DNA from: Campylobacter sp. RM16704
Lineage (GTDB): Bacteria; Campylobacterota; Campylobacteria; Campylobacterales; Campylobacteraceae
Length of the DNA stretch: 64,000 bases
Assembly: GCF_000816245.1 (NCBI RefSeq)
Contig: NZ_CP007769.1
Location: 1,148,464-1,212,463, forward strand
Direction of reading: 5' to 3'
A program made the translations under genes and the position numbers. The notes beneath the pieces were generated by a model. The model did no database searches. It had not been told where the DNA came from and saw nothing but the letters and a program-made list of their open reading frames with translations. Below are positions 1 through 8,551 of this stretch, one piece after another (within the stretch, counting starts at the first letter, position 1; each line of letters opens with the position of its first letter).

Positions 1-784
1 AATGATCTTTTATAGTAGTTTTATTTTTTATTATATACTTACCTAATACTCCTAAAGAAATATTAACTTGAATGTTTTTTCCATCAAATTCTTGTTGAGG
101 AATATAAGCTGTTGCTGCAGGATAACCATTTACTTGAAAATAATAAGCAATGATATTAGATATATCTTGTAAATCTTGTAAGCTAAATCTTCTTGTTTTA
201 AACTCACTCACTAAGCTTTGTAAATCTTCTTCTTTAATACCTAGTTTTTCAAAGCTAGTGTTTTCATTAGTAAGAACAAATTTATATTGAGTGAGTATTT
301 TTTTATTAGTAGTAGTATTGGTTAAATTAGTATTATTAGTAGTAGTATTAACTTTATTGTTTGAAGTATTATTATTTATATTAGTATTATTTTCTTTATT
401 GGTAGTATTATTAGAATTATTATTGTTAGTTTTATCTTTTGTATTAGAATTAGTATTAGTTTTATTATTGTTTGTATTAGTGGTTGGGTTGGTATTAGTT
501 TGATTGTTTAAGTTATTAGTAGATGATTTAGCTTTTTCATCTTCTTGTTTAAATTTTTCTTCTAATTCTTGTTTTTTTTCTTCAAAGTCTTTTTTAGCTT
601 CTTGGCTTTTTTTATAATCATCTTGGGTTTTTAGATTTTCTTTGATAGCTTTGTTTTGAGGGATGTTTTTATCAGGGGATAATTCTATAATTTTTCCTAT
701 ATCATTTTTAGTTATAGTGATACTTCCATTATTAGCATAAACTAAAGAACTAATTGCTATGGTGCTAAGTAAAAGTTTTTTCAT
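1..784 (-). CDS. Two-partner secretion outer-membrane transporter (TpsB, ShlB/FhaC/HecB family), C-terminus beyond window
   Basis: The reading frame is open from an ATG at 784 to the window edge, giving about 261 N-terminal residues. Residues 1-18 are a signal peptide ending in VYA. A charged Lys/Glu segment follows (about 30-80), then a strongly Asn/Thr-rich linker (about 87-160), then a region matching a ShlB-type POTRA domain (about 170-255: SLQDLQDISNIIAYYF, NGYPAATAYIP). The rest of the POTRA region and the beta-barrel lie outside the window. By family knowledge it would recognise the TPS domain of its partner in the periplasm and export it. It lies 121 bp downstream of the exoprotein gene on the same strand, which supports pairing. 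The low-complexity linker is unusually long. Confidence 0.85.
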   Translation of the reverse strand, partial: MKKLLLSTIAISSLVYANNGSITITKNDIGKIIELSPDKNIPQNKAIKENLKTQDDYKKSQEAKKDFEEKKQELEEKFKQEDEKAKSSTNNLNNQTNTNPTTNTNNNKTNTNSNTKDKTNNNNSNNTTNKENNTNINNNTSNNKVNTTTNNTNLTNTTTNKKILTQYKFVLTNENTSFEKLGIKEEDLQSLVSEFKTRRFSLQDLQDISNIIAYYFQVNGYPAATAYIPQQEFDGKNIQVNISLGVLGKYIIKNKTTIKDH

Positions 785-864
785 ATTGGTTTTTTCCTTT
801 ATTTTAATTAATCTTTTATTTTAAAGTTAAGAGTTTTTGTTTTTTTTATTTATTTGTTTTTAAT

Positions 865-897
865 TATATAAACTACTAAAAATTAGTAGTTTATATA
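865..897 (-). terminator. Intercistronic hairpin between exoprotein and transporter genes
   Basis: Perfect inverted repeat with 15-bp arms (865-879 and 883-897) and a 3-nt loop, immediately downstream of the exoprotein stop codon. The stem is mostly A/T. On the transcribed strand it is followed by an A-rich stretch rather than a T run, so it is a poor intrinsic terminator. It may instead stabilise the upstream mRNA or attenuate readthrough into the transporter gene. Confidence 0.5.
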
Positions 898-905
898 GAT
901 TGTTT

Positions 906-3900
906 TTAAAAACTTCCAGTAACACAAGGATTCATAGTTTTAAAATTATCACTTACTATACAAATCTTTCCTTTTTGCATTAGGGCTGTTTCTTCTACTT
1001 CTTCTTTTTCGTTTTCTTCATATTCAAAAGTAGGTGTTTGTTTTTGAGCATTAGCTACTTGGCGTGATACTTTTTTATAGTCTTCATTTTCATTACCATT
1101 AACTATTACTTCATCTAAATTAGGTGTAAGTAAGGCTAAGTTTTTAAACTCACCTTTTATTTTAAAGTGATTATTTGAATCAGTGCTTGTTTTGCTTTGC
1201 CAAGTTTGTAATAATTCTTGATTATCATTTATACTAGCAAAAAGTTCTTTACTAAGATTGTTTAATCTATCTACTTCAGCTTTTAAAGAATTTAAAGTTG
1301 CATCATTTTTTAAGCTAGGATTTTCATTGACTTTTTTAACATAGTCATTATATTTAGCTATAGCTGTTTTTAATTGTTCTTGAGCTGTTTTTAAATCTAT
1401 AAAGGCTTTGTTAGATTGTTTGACTAAAGGTTTTAATTTATCATTGATAAAGGCTAAAAGATTTGCCTTATTTGTAGCAAATCTTTGATAATTTCTATAA
1501 TTTGTTTTATAGTCATTACCAAAACCTTCTAGTATTTCTTTCATACCTTCTTGACCATATAAGGCTTCTAGGAAAGATATACTTTGTTTTAGTTCTTCAC
1601 TTATTCCTTTGATTGAACTAAGATCATTTATATCTATCCAGTAATTACCTGCAAGAATTTCTCCTAACCAAGTATTTAAATCATTTGCACTAATTACATC
1701 ATCACTACCTAAGATTACATCAGGATTAGTTGGGGTAGATGGATTAGATGGTGGGGTTATACTAGGAAGTTGCACTATAGGTCTTGCTATGGTGTTATCT
1801 TGTTGTTTGAATTGATTGTAGGCTTGGTTTTTATCTGTATAAGTGTGAATTTGGATTTTATCATTGGTATTACCCCAGTAGTTTTGATCGTATGTTGCAT
1901 TAGTTAAATCATTTGTATGATGATAGATATGGATATTGTCAGGATTAGTACCAGTAAAATAACCTTTACCAAAGAATTTACCTGCATAATTATAATTACC
2001 ACCACTTGCACTTATACTCATATTGGGATTAAAAAATACATAAATGTTTTTGAAGATAGAATCACTATCAGCTTCACCAGCAAAACCACCAGCATAGATA
2101 TAATTACCATTACCCCTACTACTAGTACTAATATTCCCTATATTATTTAAAGAGATATTGGTAAAGGTTCCACTAGCCTCACCAGCGAAACCGCCAGCTT
2201 GGCTACGGCCAAATTCACCATTACCACCATTACCACCACTACTGCTAATATCCCCTATATTGTTTAAAGAAATATTGCTAAAGGTTCCACCAGCATCACC
2301 AGCAAAACCACCAGCAAAGCTAATATCATTACCTCTACTACTAATATTCCCTATATTATTTAAAGAAATATTACTAAAGGTTCCACTAGCCTGACCAGCA
2401 AAACCACCAACATAGTTATTCCAATTAGCACCACTAGTACTAATATTCCCTATATTGCTTAAAGAAATATTGCTAAAGGTTCCATCAGTAGCCTGACCAG
2501 CAAAACCGCCGGCAAAGTCACCATCAAGACCACTACTATTACTACTAATATTCCCTATATTATTTAAAGAAATATTAGTATAAGTTCCACTATCAGTCCG
2601 ACCAGCAAAACCGCCGGCAATGATAAAATCGTGATCATAAACACCCCTACTACTAATACTACCTATATTATTTAAAGAAATATTGCTAAAGGTTCCACTA
2701 TCAGCCCTACCAGCAAAACCGCCGGCTAAACCACCATTATCATTACCAATAGTACTAATACTACCTATATTATTTAAAGAAATATTGCTAATAGCTAGAT
2801 TACTACCATAAATCTGACCGGCAAAACCACCAACATAGTTACCACCATTAGCCCTTATACCACCACCCATATAATCTACATTAATATTTTTAATAGTAGC
2901 ATTATTAGTAGAACCAAATATACCAACATTGTCGGGCTTATTACTTAAAGAAGTTGTGTCTATATTGATATTTTTTAAAGTATAGCCTTGTCCATCAAAG
3001 GTTTTAGCAAAAGAAGTAACTATCATAGAAGTACAACCTAAACCATTTAAACAATAATTAGCATAGTTTTGCCAGTCTCTACCTTCTACTCCTTGTCCTT
3101 TGTTACCACTAAAATCCACATTCCCTACTAATCTAAACTCATCAACACTTTGTGTATCACCTATATATTCATTCCACCCTTTAGCAAAGTAAAACCATTC
3201 TGTAGCATTAGCTTTTTCATTTTCCATATTACCTATAGTTAGGACTTTTTTGAAGTTATTACTTCCATTATGAGTTTGTCCGTTAGTTTCTGTATAGTTT
3301 GTATTTTGTATATTGGTGTAATTTCCAAAATTATAATTATCATTAGCAAATTTATTCATTTGTCTTTGTATGTAACCATTTTGTATAGCTGTTACATTTA
3401 TAGTTGAATTTAAATTAGCACTATCTGCATCTATATATACATTATTTCCTACTAAATGTGTAGTAGAATTAACATTACCTAGCTTACCACCTTGTATATC
3501 TACTTTATTACCTATAAGCAATACTTTATCTGCATTAATATTACCCATATTAACTACATTACCTAATTTATTAGGTTTAAATACAGGTGAGAAAGTATGA
3601 GCATTTTCATAAGTTAAATTTTTAAATGTTGTATAATCTGCATTATTTAAAGATGAAGTAGAAACCACAAAGCGATTAGCATTGATAGTTCCTGTTTTAG
3701 TAATGATTACTCCATTAGGATTGATTAAAAATACATTATTACCATTAGCATTTAATAAACCAGCTATAGTAGATTTACTTGTTCCATGAGCAATGTTTAG
3801 ATAGTTTTTATTGCTTCCTCCAAAATTTACACTCTCACCTTGATTAATACTAAATCCACCACCCCATTGAATGACAGAACTAACTTTATGACCATTAATA

Positions 3901-4046
3901 TTCATAGTATTACCATTAATGTTTATACTACCTGTTGTTCCATGAGTAAATTTACCTCCACTAGGTAAAGCCATTAGTGGAGAAAAAAGTAAAGATACTG
4001 TTATACCTGAAAGTATAATATGATGAGTTAGTTTTGTTGTTTTCAT
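906..4046 (-). CDS. Two-partner secretion exoprotein (TpsA; filamentous haemagglutinin N-terminal domain, GLUG-like repeats)
   Basis: 1046-residue secreted adhesin-like protein. The start at 4046 has a good AAGGAG ribosome site. Residues 1-26 are a signal peptide (ends PLMA). Residues about 27-240 form a TPS domain, with the diagnostic NVFLINPNGVI motif near residue 100, recognised by the TpsB transporter. Residues about 400-657 contain seven tandem units of about 33-37 residues with the pattern GGFAG...GTFSNISLNNIG.IS, resembling GLUG motifs. The C-terminal part (about 790-1000) is helical and charged. The protein ends with a cysteine pair, C1029 and C1041, recalling the HMW1 adhesin C-terminus, where a disulphide tethers the adhesin to its transporter. 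It lies 18 bp after the preceding phase-variable gene. It is probably a surface adhesin; the ligand is unknown. Confidence 0.88.
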   Translation of the reverse strand: MKTTKLTHHIILSGITVSLLFSPLMALPSGGKFTHGTTGSININGNTMNINGHKVSSVIQWGGGFSINQGESVNFGGSNKNYLNIAHGTSKSTIAGLLNANGNNVFLINPNGVIITKTGTINANRFVVSTSSLNNADYTTFKNLTYENAHTFSPVFKPNKLGNVVNMGNINADKVLLIGNKVDIQGGKLGNVNSTTHLVGNNVYIDADSANLNSTINVTAIQNGYIQRQMNKFANDNYNFGNYTNIQNTNYTETNGQTHNGSNNFKKVLTIGNMENEKANATEWFYFAKGWNEYIGDTQSVDEFRLVGNVDFSGNKGQGVEGRDWQNYANYCLNGLGCTSMIVTSFAKTFDGQGYTLKNINIDTTSLSNKPDNVGIFGSTNNATIKNINVDYMGGGIRANGGNYVGGFAGQIYGSNLAISNISLNNIGSISTIGNDNGGLAGGFAGRADSGTFSNISLNNIGSISSRGVYDHDFIIAGGFAGRTDSGTYTNISLNNIGNISSNSSGLDGDFAGGFAGQATDGTFSNISLSNIGNISTSGANWNNYVGGFAGQASGTFSNISLNNIGNISSRGNDISFAGGFAGDAGGTFSNISLNNIGDISSSGGNGGNGEFGRSQAGGFAGEASGTFTNISLNNIGNISTSSRGNGNYIYAGGFAGEADSDSIFKNIYVFFNPNMSISASGGNYNYAGKFFGKGYFTGTNPDNIHIYHHTNDLTNATYDQNYWGNTNDKIQIHTYTDKNQAYNQFKQQDNTIARPIVQLPSITPPSNPSTPTNPDVILGSDDVISANDLNTWLGEILAGNYWIDINDLSSIKGISEELKQSISFLEALYGQEGMKEILEGFGNDYKTNYRNYQRFATNKANLLAFINDKLKPLVKQSNKAFIDLKTAQEQLKTAIAKYNDYVKKVNENPSLKNDATLNSLKAEVDRLNNLSKELFASINDNQELLQTWQSKTSTDSNNHFKIKGEFKNLALLTPNLDEVIVNGNENEDYKKVSRQVANAQKQTPTFEYEENEKEEVEETALMQKGKICIVSDNFKTMNPCVTGSF
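2075..2840 (-). repeat. Tandem coding repeats (seven GLUG-like units) in the TpsA exoprotein
   Basis: Seven imperfect direct repeats of about 100-110 bp share a core encoding NISLNNIG and a second core encoding GGFAG. The intervening 10-20 codons vary in length and sequence. Cores are nearly identical at the DNA level (for example tattatttaaagaaatatt), so unit number could change by recombination or slippage. The spacers are coding and differ in length, so this is not a CRISPR array. Confidence 0.8.
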
Positions 4047-4064
4047 ATTTGCTCCTTTGTAGTT

Positions 4065-6668
4065 TTAATTTAAATTTACTATGATGCTTTTAGCATCATC
4101 ACTAATACTTAAAGTATAAGTAGCTCTTTGAACCTTTTCTTTAATGTTTTTATCTAAGGCTTTTTGATTTTTATGTATTTGATTTAATAGTTTTTGTAAA
4201 TCTTTTTTATCTAAGTGTTTATTGTTTTCATCTACAAAGCCTTTTTCACTTTGCATTAAAATAAAACTTTTATTTTTTAAAGTATTATTGGTATAAACAT
4301 TAATAGAAGTTTTTTCACTTAGATAAATAGCTTCTTTAGTATTTAAATAATTTTTAGTATTATCTTTTAGTATAAAGCTATAATGATCAAAGTAATTTAC
4401 TAATTTAGCATTAATATTAGTATTTAAATAAAGATGATTATTAGTTCCACTTTTATGAGTAAGTGCTTTTGAGATATAAGTATTATCATTGGTTTTTTCT
4501 CTTAAAAAGCTACCTGCTAATACATCTATATTAGTATTTTTATAAATATTAGTAGTTCCACTTAAGTATAAGCTATTATTATAACTTTTATCATCTTGAT
4601 TATATATACCAGAAGCAGTTATAAAAATAGTAGAATTGTTTTTATACTCATCTATATTTAAATTAGTTATATGAGTATAATTATCATGAGTATTTTTAGC
4701 AATACCAGCACTAATTAATATATCTCCTTCTCTTGTATCAGAAGCTGTTCCTAGTGCAATATTTGTAAAAATGATTTTATTATTAGCACTTTCGTTATAA
4801 GCTCTAATAATATATACATTATCATGAGCTGCACTAGAATAATCTTTTATATTAAAAATATTTTCATTAGCATTTTCATTAGCTCTTAAAATGATTTTAG
4901 AGCCTTTATCTATACTTGAAGCATTAGATAAAGATTGGACTAAATTATAATGTATAGTATTTTTTTCTAAATTATCAGCTTCTATAATAGTAGTTAGATT
5001 TCTACCTGATTTTACATTATCTAAAGTTATACTATTAGCATTAGCACTATTTGCATAATAGTCTTTATTGTCTAAAGTAGTTTTAGCTACTCCATATAAA
5101 TATAAAGGCATAGATATATTAGAAGAGCTTAGAGTAATTTTATTATTATTTGCTTTACCACTAGCTGTAGTAGCTGCTGTGATTTGAATTTTATCTTGGT
5201 AGTTTTCTACTACACTTTCTTGAGTTAAATCTCCTTTTATATTAATACTATTTCTATTAGCACCTTTAGTAGCTACTCCACCATAAAAATTAAATTCATT
5301 CTTACCTGTAAAATTAGCATTAATTTCAAAAGGTTTTTTAAGATGAACATTAATGCTATTATCATTAGCATAACCATTTTTAGTAATACCTGCATAAAAG
5401 TCTAAGAGTGCTTTTACTTCTACATTGGTATTAAGAGCAAGTAAGGTTTGTAAGTCTTTAATCTCTATAGTATTTTTATTAGAGCTACCTTGAACTATCT
5501 TACCACCATAAACTTCTCCATTTAATACAGCATTATAAGCTAATGGAGTATTTTTAGTATCTACTCTTAAATCTAGTTTTAAATCATTAATGAATACATT
5601 ATTATTACTTACTTCATAGTTTTGGTTATTATTTACATCTACAAAGGCTCCTGCTAAATGAGTAGCAGCTGATGTTGAATAAGATCCACTTGGTCCATGG
5701 ATAATTAAAGTAGCTCCATCTAATACAACTTTATTATTTTTAGCATTCCCATTATAAGTCATAGCACCTACTATATGAGTCATTCTCTCATCAAATACAT
5801 TATCACCTAAGATGTTTTGCTTATAGGGGGTAGCATGAAAGTCTAGTTTTGCTCCTTTATTGAGTATAACACTATTATAATTTACATTAGCATCAATACC
5901 AAAAGCACCTACTACATAAGGAGCACCATTTAAAGGAAGAGTATAGGTGTTTTCAACACCCATATTAACATAGGTATCTTTGGAGTAAATTAAAGTATTA
6001 TTATTAGCTTCACCCTTTCTAGCTATAGCTGGAGTGATTAAGAAATTATATTTATTATCATATCCACTAGCTTTAGGATTCATTATGTCTTTATTGCTAG
6101 GTTTTAAATAATATACTGAAGAAAGCTCTCCTGTTTTTAACATTAAAGTATTATTATTAGCTTTAGCATTAAATACATAAGCAGAAACTAAAAAAGGTAT
6201 ATAGCTTACTTGACTAATAATATCATTAATAGAATATGCTCCATGAAAGCCATTAACTACAAATATATCTTCTTTAATACTTGGAGTAAGGATTTCTTGT
6301 TTTAATATCATATCACTTATATTATTGTTTTTTGCAGATTTAGGATTATCATAAATTAAAGTAATATTAGAAAGGTTTTTATTAGTAGCCATTTGACCAT
6401 AATAATTTATACCATTTAAAAATTTATAAGTATTATTAGTATAATCATATACACTTTCATTATTAAAACTATGTTTTTTAATTACATAAGCATTTAAAGT
6501 TTTATCATAATTTGCTTGGGTAGCTGCATATAAAGAATTGATTGAAAGAATGGTTAATAAAGAAAGTTTTAAAAGATTGGATTTTTTATAATGTAAAGAA
6601 GTTAGGCTAAAACGAAAACTATCGTTCCCCCCCCCCATAGAGTATTTTTTAGATAAATTTGTATTCAT
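4065..6668 (-). CDS. Phase-variable secreted protein, autotransporter-passenger-like, no beta-barrel
   Basis: 867 residues beginning at an ATG at 6668 with a GAAAGGA ribosome site. The N-terminus is a long (about 48-residue) signal peptide: a polar leader containing three Gly from a G10 tract, then a hydrophobic core ending in SLYA. The body is rich in Asn with recurrent N-N-x-x-hydrophobic patterns (ANNN, NNKI, NNTI), suggesting a beta-helix like autotransporter passengers. The C-terminus ends at SDDAKSIIVNLN without a recognisable beta-barrel or anchor. It is first in a probable operon with the two-partner secretion genes. With 10 G the frame is open (ON); 9 or 11 G terminate translation within a few codons. 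It is not clear how it would cross the outer membrane. Function unknown; a surface-exposed or secreted role is inferred. Confidence 0.75.
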   Translation of the reverse strand: MNTNLSKKYSMGGGNDSFRFSLTSLHYKKSNLLKLSLLTILSINSLYAATQANYDKTLNAYVIKKHSFNNESVYDYTNNTYKFLNGINYYGQMATNKNLSNITLIYDNPKSAKNNNISDMILKQEILTPSIKEDIFVVNGFHGAYSINDIISQVSYIPFLVSAYVFNAKANNNTLMLKTGELSSVYYLKPSNKDIMNPKASGYDNKYNFLITPAIARKGEANNNTLIYSKDTYVNMGVENTYTLPLNGAPYVVGAFGIDANVNYNSVILNKGAKLDFHATPYKQNILGDNVFDERMTHIVGAMTYNGNAKNNKVVLDGATLIIHGPSGSYSTSAATHLAGAFVDVNNNQNYEVSNNNVFINDLKLDLRVDTKNTPLAYNAVLNGEVYGGKIVQGSSNKNTIEIKDLQTLLALNTNVEVKALLDFYAGITKNGYANDNSINVHLKKPFEINANFTGKNEFNFYGGVATKGANRNSINIKGDLTQESVVENYQDKIQITAATTASGKANNNKITLSSSNISMPLYLYGVAKTTLDNKDYYANSANANSITLDNVKSGRNLTTIIEADNLEKNTIHYNLVQSLSNASSIDKGSKIILRANENANENIFNIKDYSSAAHDNVYIIRAYNESANNKIIFTNIALGTASDTREGDILISAGIAKNTHDNYTHITNLNIDEYKNNSTIFITASGIYNQDDKSYNNSLYLSGTTNIYKNTNIDVLAGSFLREKTNDNTYISKALTHKSGTNNHLYLNTNINAKLVNYFDHYSFILKDNTKNYLNTKEAIYLSEKTSINVYTNNTLKNKSFILMQSEKGFVDENNKHLDKKDLQKLLNQIHKNQKALDKNIKEKVQRATYTLSISDDAKSIIVNLN
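6627..6636 (-). repeat. Homopolymeric G10 contingency tract
   Basis: Ten consecutive C on the plus strand (G on the coding strand) at codons 11-14 of the gene starting at 6668. I checked the neighbouring frames: 11 G gives M-G-G-G-E-R-stop, and 9 G reaches a TAA eight codons past the tract. Tracts of this length are hypermutable in Campylobacter, so this is an ON/OFF switch, here ON. Confidence 0.92.
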
Positions 6669-6717
6669 TGAAAAAGTCCTTTCAAAAAATATTTATTGTT
6701 GTGTGTTTATGTTTGTA

Positions 6718-6723
6718 ATTATA
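6718..6723 (-). promoter_or_regulatory. Candidate -10 box for the phase-variable/TPS operon
   Basis: TATAAT on the minus strand, about 50 bp upstream of the ATG at 6668, in a very AT-rich 287-bp gap (6669-6955). No other gene or RNA is visible in that gap. No clear promoter is visible in the 18-bp gap before the exoprotein gene, so this promoter probably drives both. Confidence 0.45.
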
Positions 6724-6955
6724 TAAAATTATTAATAGTATTAATAATAATAACTAATTAATAGTTTATATTAGGAAATGTTAATATTATGTTTATAAAT
6801 TTAAGCTTAGGAATGATTGATAGTGAATTAATATTGCTTTTATGGAGTAAATATAATGACTAATATTATAAATTATATACATTAAAAAATTTGAGAAAAT
6901 TTTATGATAAATATTTAAAGCAAATTACTATTAATGCATTTAATAAGCCAATGTG

Positions 6956-7453
6956 CTATTGTAAGATTTTAATTTTATCTACCAATATACCCTTTGGAGT
7001 AAGTCCTATAAATTTTTCACTCACTTTGCCATTTTCATCAAAAAAAACTATCACAGGTACACCATAAATTCCATCCACAGCTTTTGATAAAAAAGAACTT
7101 GCTTTACTCTCATATAAAAGTGGCAAATCTAGCTTTTTTTCTAAAGAAATTTTTTGTGCTTCTTCTTTAAATTGAACTCCATTTAATACAGCTATAATAG
7201 GAAATTTTTTTTCTTTATAAATTTCATTTAATATCGGAATTTGTGCATTACATGCACCACAATCTTGAGTGAAAAAAAATATTGCATAAGCACTATTAAA
7301 ATCTTGAATTTTTAATATTTTTTTAAAACCATCATACTCAAAAGCATAATTTTGATTTGAATTTAAAGCTTTAAAATTCCTTTCCGTGCATGCACTTAAA
7401 AAAAACATAAGTCCTAAAGCCAAGAAGCAATAGAGGCTTTTAAATACGACCAT
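6956..7453 (-). CDS. Thioredoxin-like lipoprotein (Cj1665-like), P19 iron operon
   Basis: 165 residues. The lipoprotein signal peptide has lipobox LSAC (cysteine at residue 22), followed by a thioredoxin fold with active-site motif CGAC in FFTQDCGACNAQIPIL and the cis-Pro segment VPVIVFF. The start at 7453 is supported by an AGGAG site, although it overlaps the preceding gene by 40 bp. It is the last gene of the P19 operon. It is probably a membrane-anchored periplasmic thiol oxidoreductase that keeps an operon partner, such as a cysteine-bearing membrane protein, in the right redox state. The specific partner is not shown by sequence. Confidence 0.85.
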   Translation of the reverse strand: MVVFKSLYCFLALGLMFFLSACTERNFKALNSNQNYAFEYDGFKKILKIQDFNSAYAIFFFTQDCGACNAQIPILNEIYKEKKFPIIAVLNGVQFKEEAQKISLEKKLDLPLLYESKASSFLSKAVDGIYGVPVIVFFDENGKVSEKFIGLTPKGILVDKIKILQ

Positions 7454-7905
7454 GGTTTTTCTCCTATGATTTTATCTTGTACTATGCCATCTTTTATGAT
7501 AAAAGTTGTTGGCACAGCAAAAACACTAAATCTTTGCCATGAAATATCTAAATCATCTTGTAAAAATGTAATATTTTTATAATTATTCTTAGTTGCAAAT
7601 TCTTCAAAATCTTTACCTTTATCAATAGAATCTACAGCTAAAATAGTGATTTTTTTAGGATATTCGTTGGCTAATTTTTCCAAAAGTGGTAAATCTTTTA
7701 AGCAAGATGCACAACCTTGCTCTACAAAAGTTAAAACAATAAGATTATCATAATCAGCTATTTTAATCTTTTTACCTGCTAAATTTTTTGCTGCAATTTC
7801 TGGTGCTTTTAGACCTACTTTTCCTCCATTTTTATTGTTGTTTTCAAAACAAGCACTTAAGAAAAATATGCATAAACAAACCAAAACTATATTTTTAATC
7901 TTCAC
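7414..7905 (-). CDS. Thioredoxin-like lipoprotein (Cj1664-like, TlpA/ResA type), P19 iron operon
   Basis: 163 residues with a lipobox (LSAC, cysteine near residue 19) and an AhpC/TSA-Redoxin type thioredoxin domain. The active site is CASC in FVEQGCASCLKDLPLL, and the cis-Pro loop is AVPTTFII. It is a second, divergent thioredoxin-like protein next to the CGAC protein; the pair occurs together in the C. jejuni P19 operon. It overlaps the ABC ATPase gene by 11 bp and the following gene by 40 bp, indicating co-translation. Predicted to be tethered in the periplasm. Confidence 0.86.
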   Translation of the reverse strand: MKIKNIVLVCLCIFFLSACFENNNKNGGKVGLKAPEIAAKNLAGKKIKIADYDNLIVLTFVEQGCASCLKDLPLLEKLANEYPKKITILAVDSIDKGKDFEEFATKNNYKNITFLQDDLDISWQRFSVFAVPTTFIIKDGIVQDKIIGEKPWSYLKASIASWL

Positions 7906-8551
7906 TTTTCATTACCCCATGACTTAAAATGATGGTTCTATCAGCAAAAGTAGCTAAATCTGGATTGTGAGTAATTAAAACTATAGTTTTTCCATCTTGT
8001 TTTAATTTACAAAAAAGCTCTAGAATGTTTTTTTCATTAGCTTCATCTAAATTTCCAGTTGGCTCATCTGCTAATAAAATTTCAGGATCATTCACTAAAG
8101 CTCTTGCTATACATAGTCTTTGCTGCTCCCCACCACTTAACTGACTTGGTAAATGCGAAAGTCTATGTGAAAGTCCCACTTTTTCTAAAGCCATTATAGC
8201 ATCTTTTTGTTCTATACTAGAATGATAAAATTGAGCTAGCATAACATTTTCTAAAGCATTTAAATAAGGTATCAAATGAAACTGCTGAAAAATTAAACCA
8301 ATCTTTTCTCTTCTAATTATACTTTTTTCTTCCTCACTTAAATTTCCAATTTCCTTGCCATCTAAAAAATACTCCCCGCTACTTTGAGTATCCATCAATG
8401 AAAGTATATTTAAAAGTGTTGATTTACCAGAACCTGATGGACCCATAATAGCTAGCCATTCGCCTTGCTTTACTTCTAAGTTGATATTTTGCAAAGCTTT
8501 TACTTCATTAAAATTACGATTTAAATTTGAAATTTTTATAATATTTTTCAT
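7895..8551 (-). CDS. ABC transporter ATP-binding protein (MacB/LolD type, Cj1663-like)
   Basis: 218 residues with all ABC ATPase motifs: Walker A GPSGSGKST (37-45), Q-loop FQQFHLIPYLNALENV, signature LSGGEQQR, Walker B ILLADEPTGNLD and the His switch LITHN. The sequence class is that of LolD/MacB/FtsE ATPases, which power FtsX-like permeases rather than classical importers. It overlaps the upstream permease stop by one base. With the two permeases it forms the ABC part of the P19 iron-uptake system. The transported substrate or mechanical role is unproven. Confidence 0.93.
   Translation of the reverse strand: MKNIIKISNLNRNFNEVKALQNINLEVKQGEWLAIMGPSGSGKSTLLNILSLMDTQSSGEYFLDGKEIGNLSEEEKSIIRREKIGLIFQQFHLIPYLNALENVMLAQFYHSSIEQKDAIMALEKVGLSHRLSHLPSQLSGGEQQRLCIARALVNDPEILLADEPTGNLDEANEKNILELFCKLKQDGKTIVLITHNPDLATFADRTIILSHGVMKSED

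Noticed and set aside
291-503. Val/Leu-rich open frame on the plus strand
   Set aside because: It is the antisense of the Asn/Thr-repeat linker of the TpsB gene; AAT/ACT codons read backward give hydrophobic residues. No ribosome site.
1917-2394. Two short plus-strand frames opposite the exoprotein gene
   Set aside because: They lie in the antisense of the GLUG repeats and mirror the repeat period; no start signals.
2075-2840. Possible CRISPR array from regularly spaced repeats
   Set aside because: Spacers vary in length and stay in frame, repeats are imperfect and coding, and no cas gene is near.
6719-6760. AT-rich imperfect repeats (attaata-type) upstream of the phase-variable gene
   Set aside because: Simple AT-rich intergenic sequence; no clean repeat unit or inverted symmetry beyond chance in this base composition.
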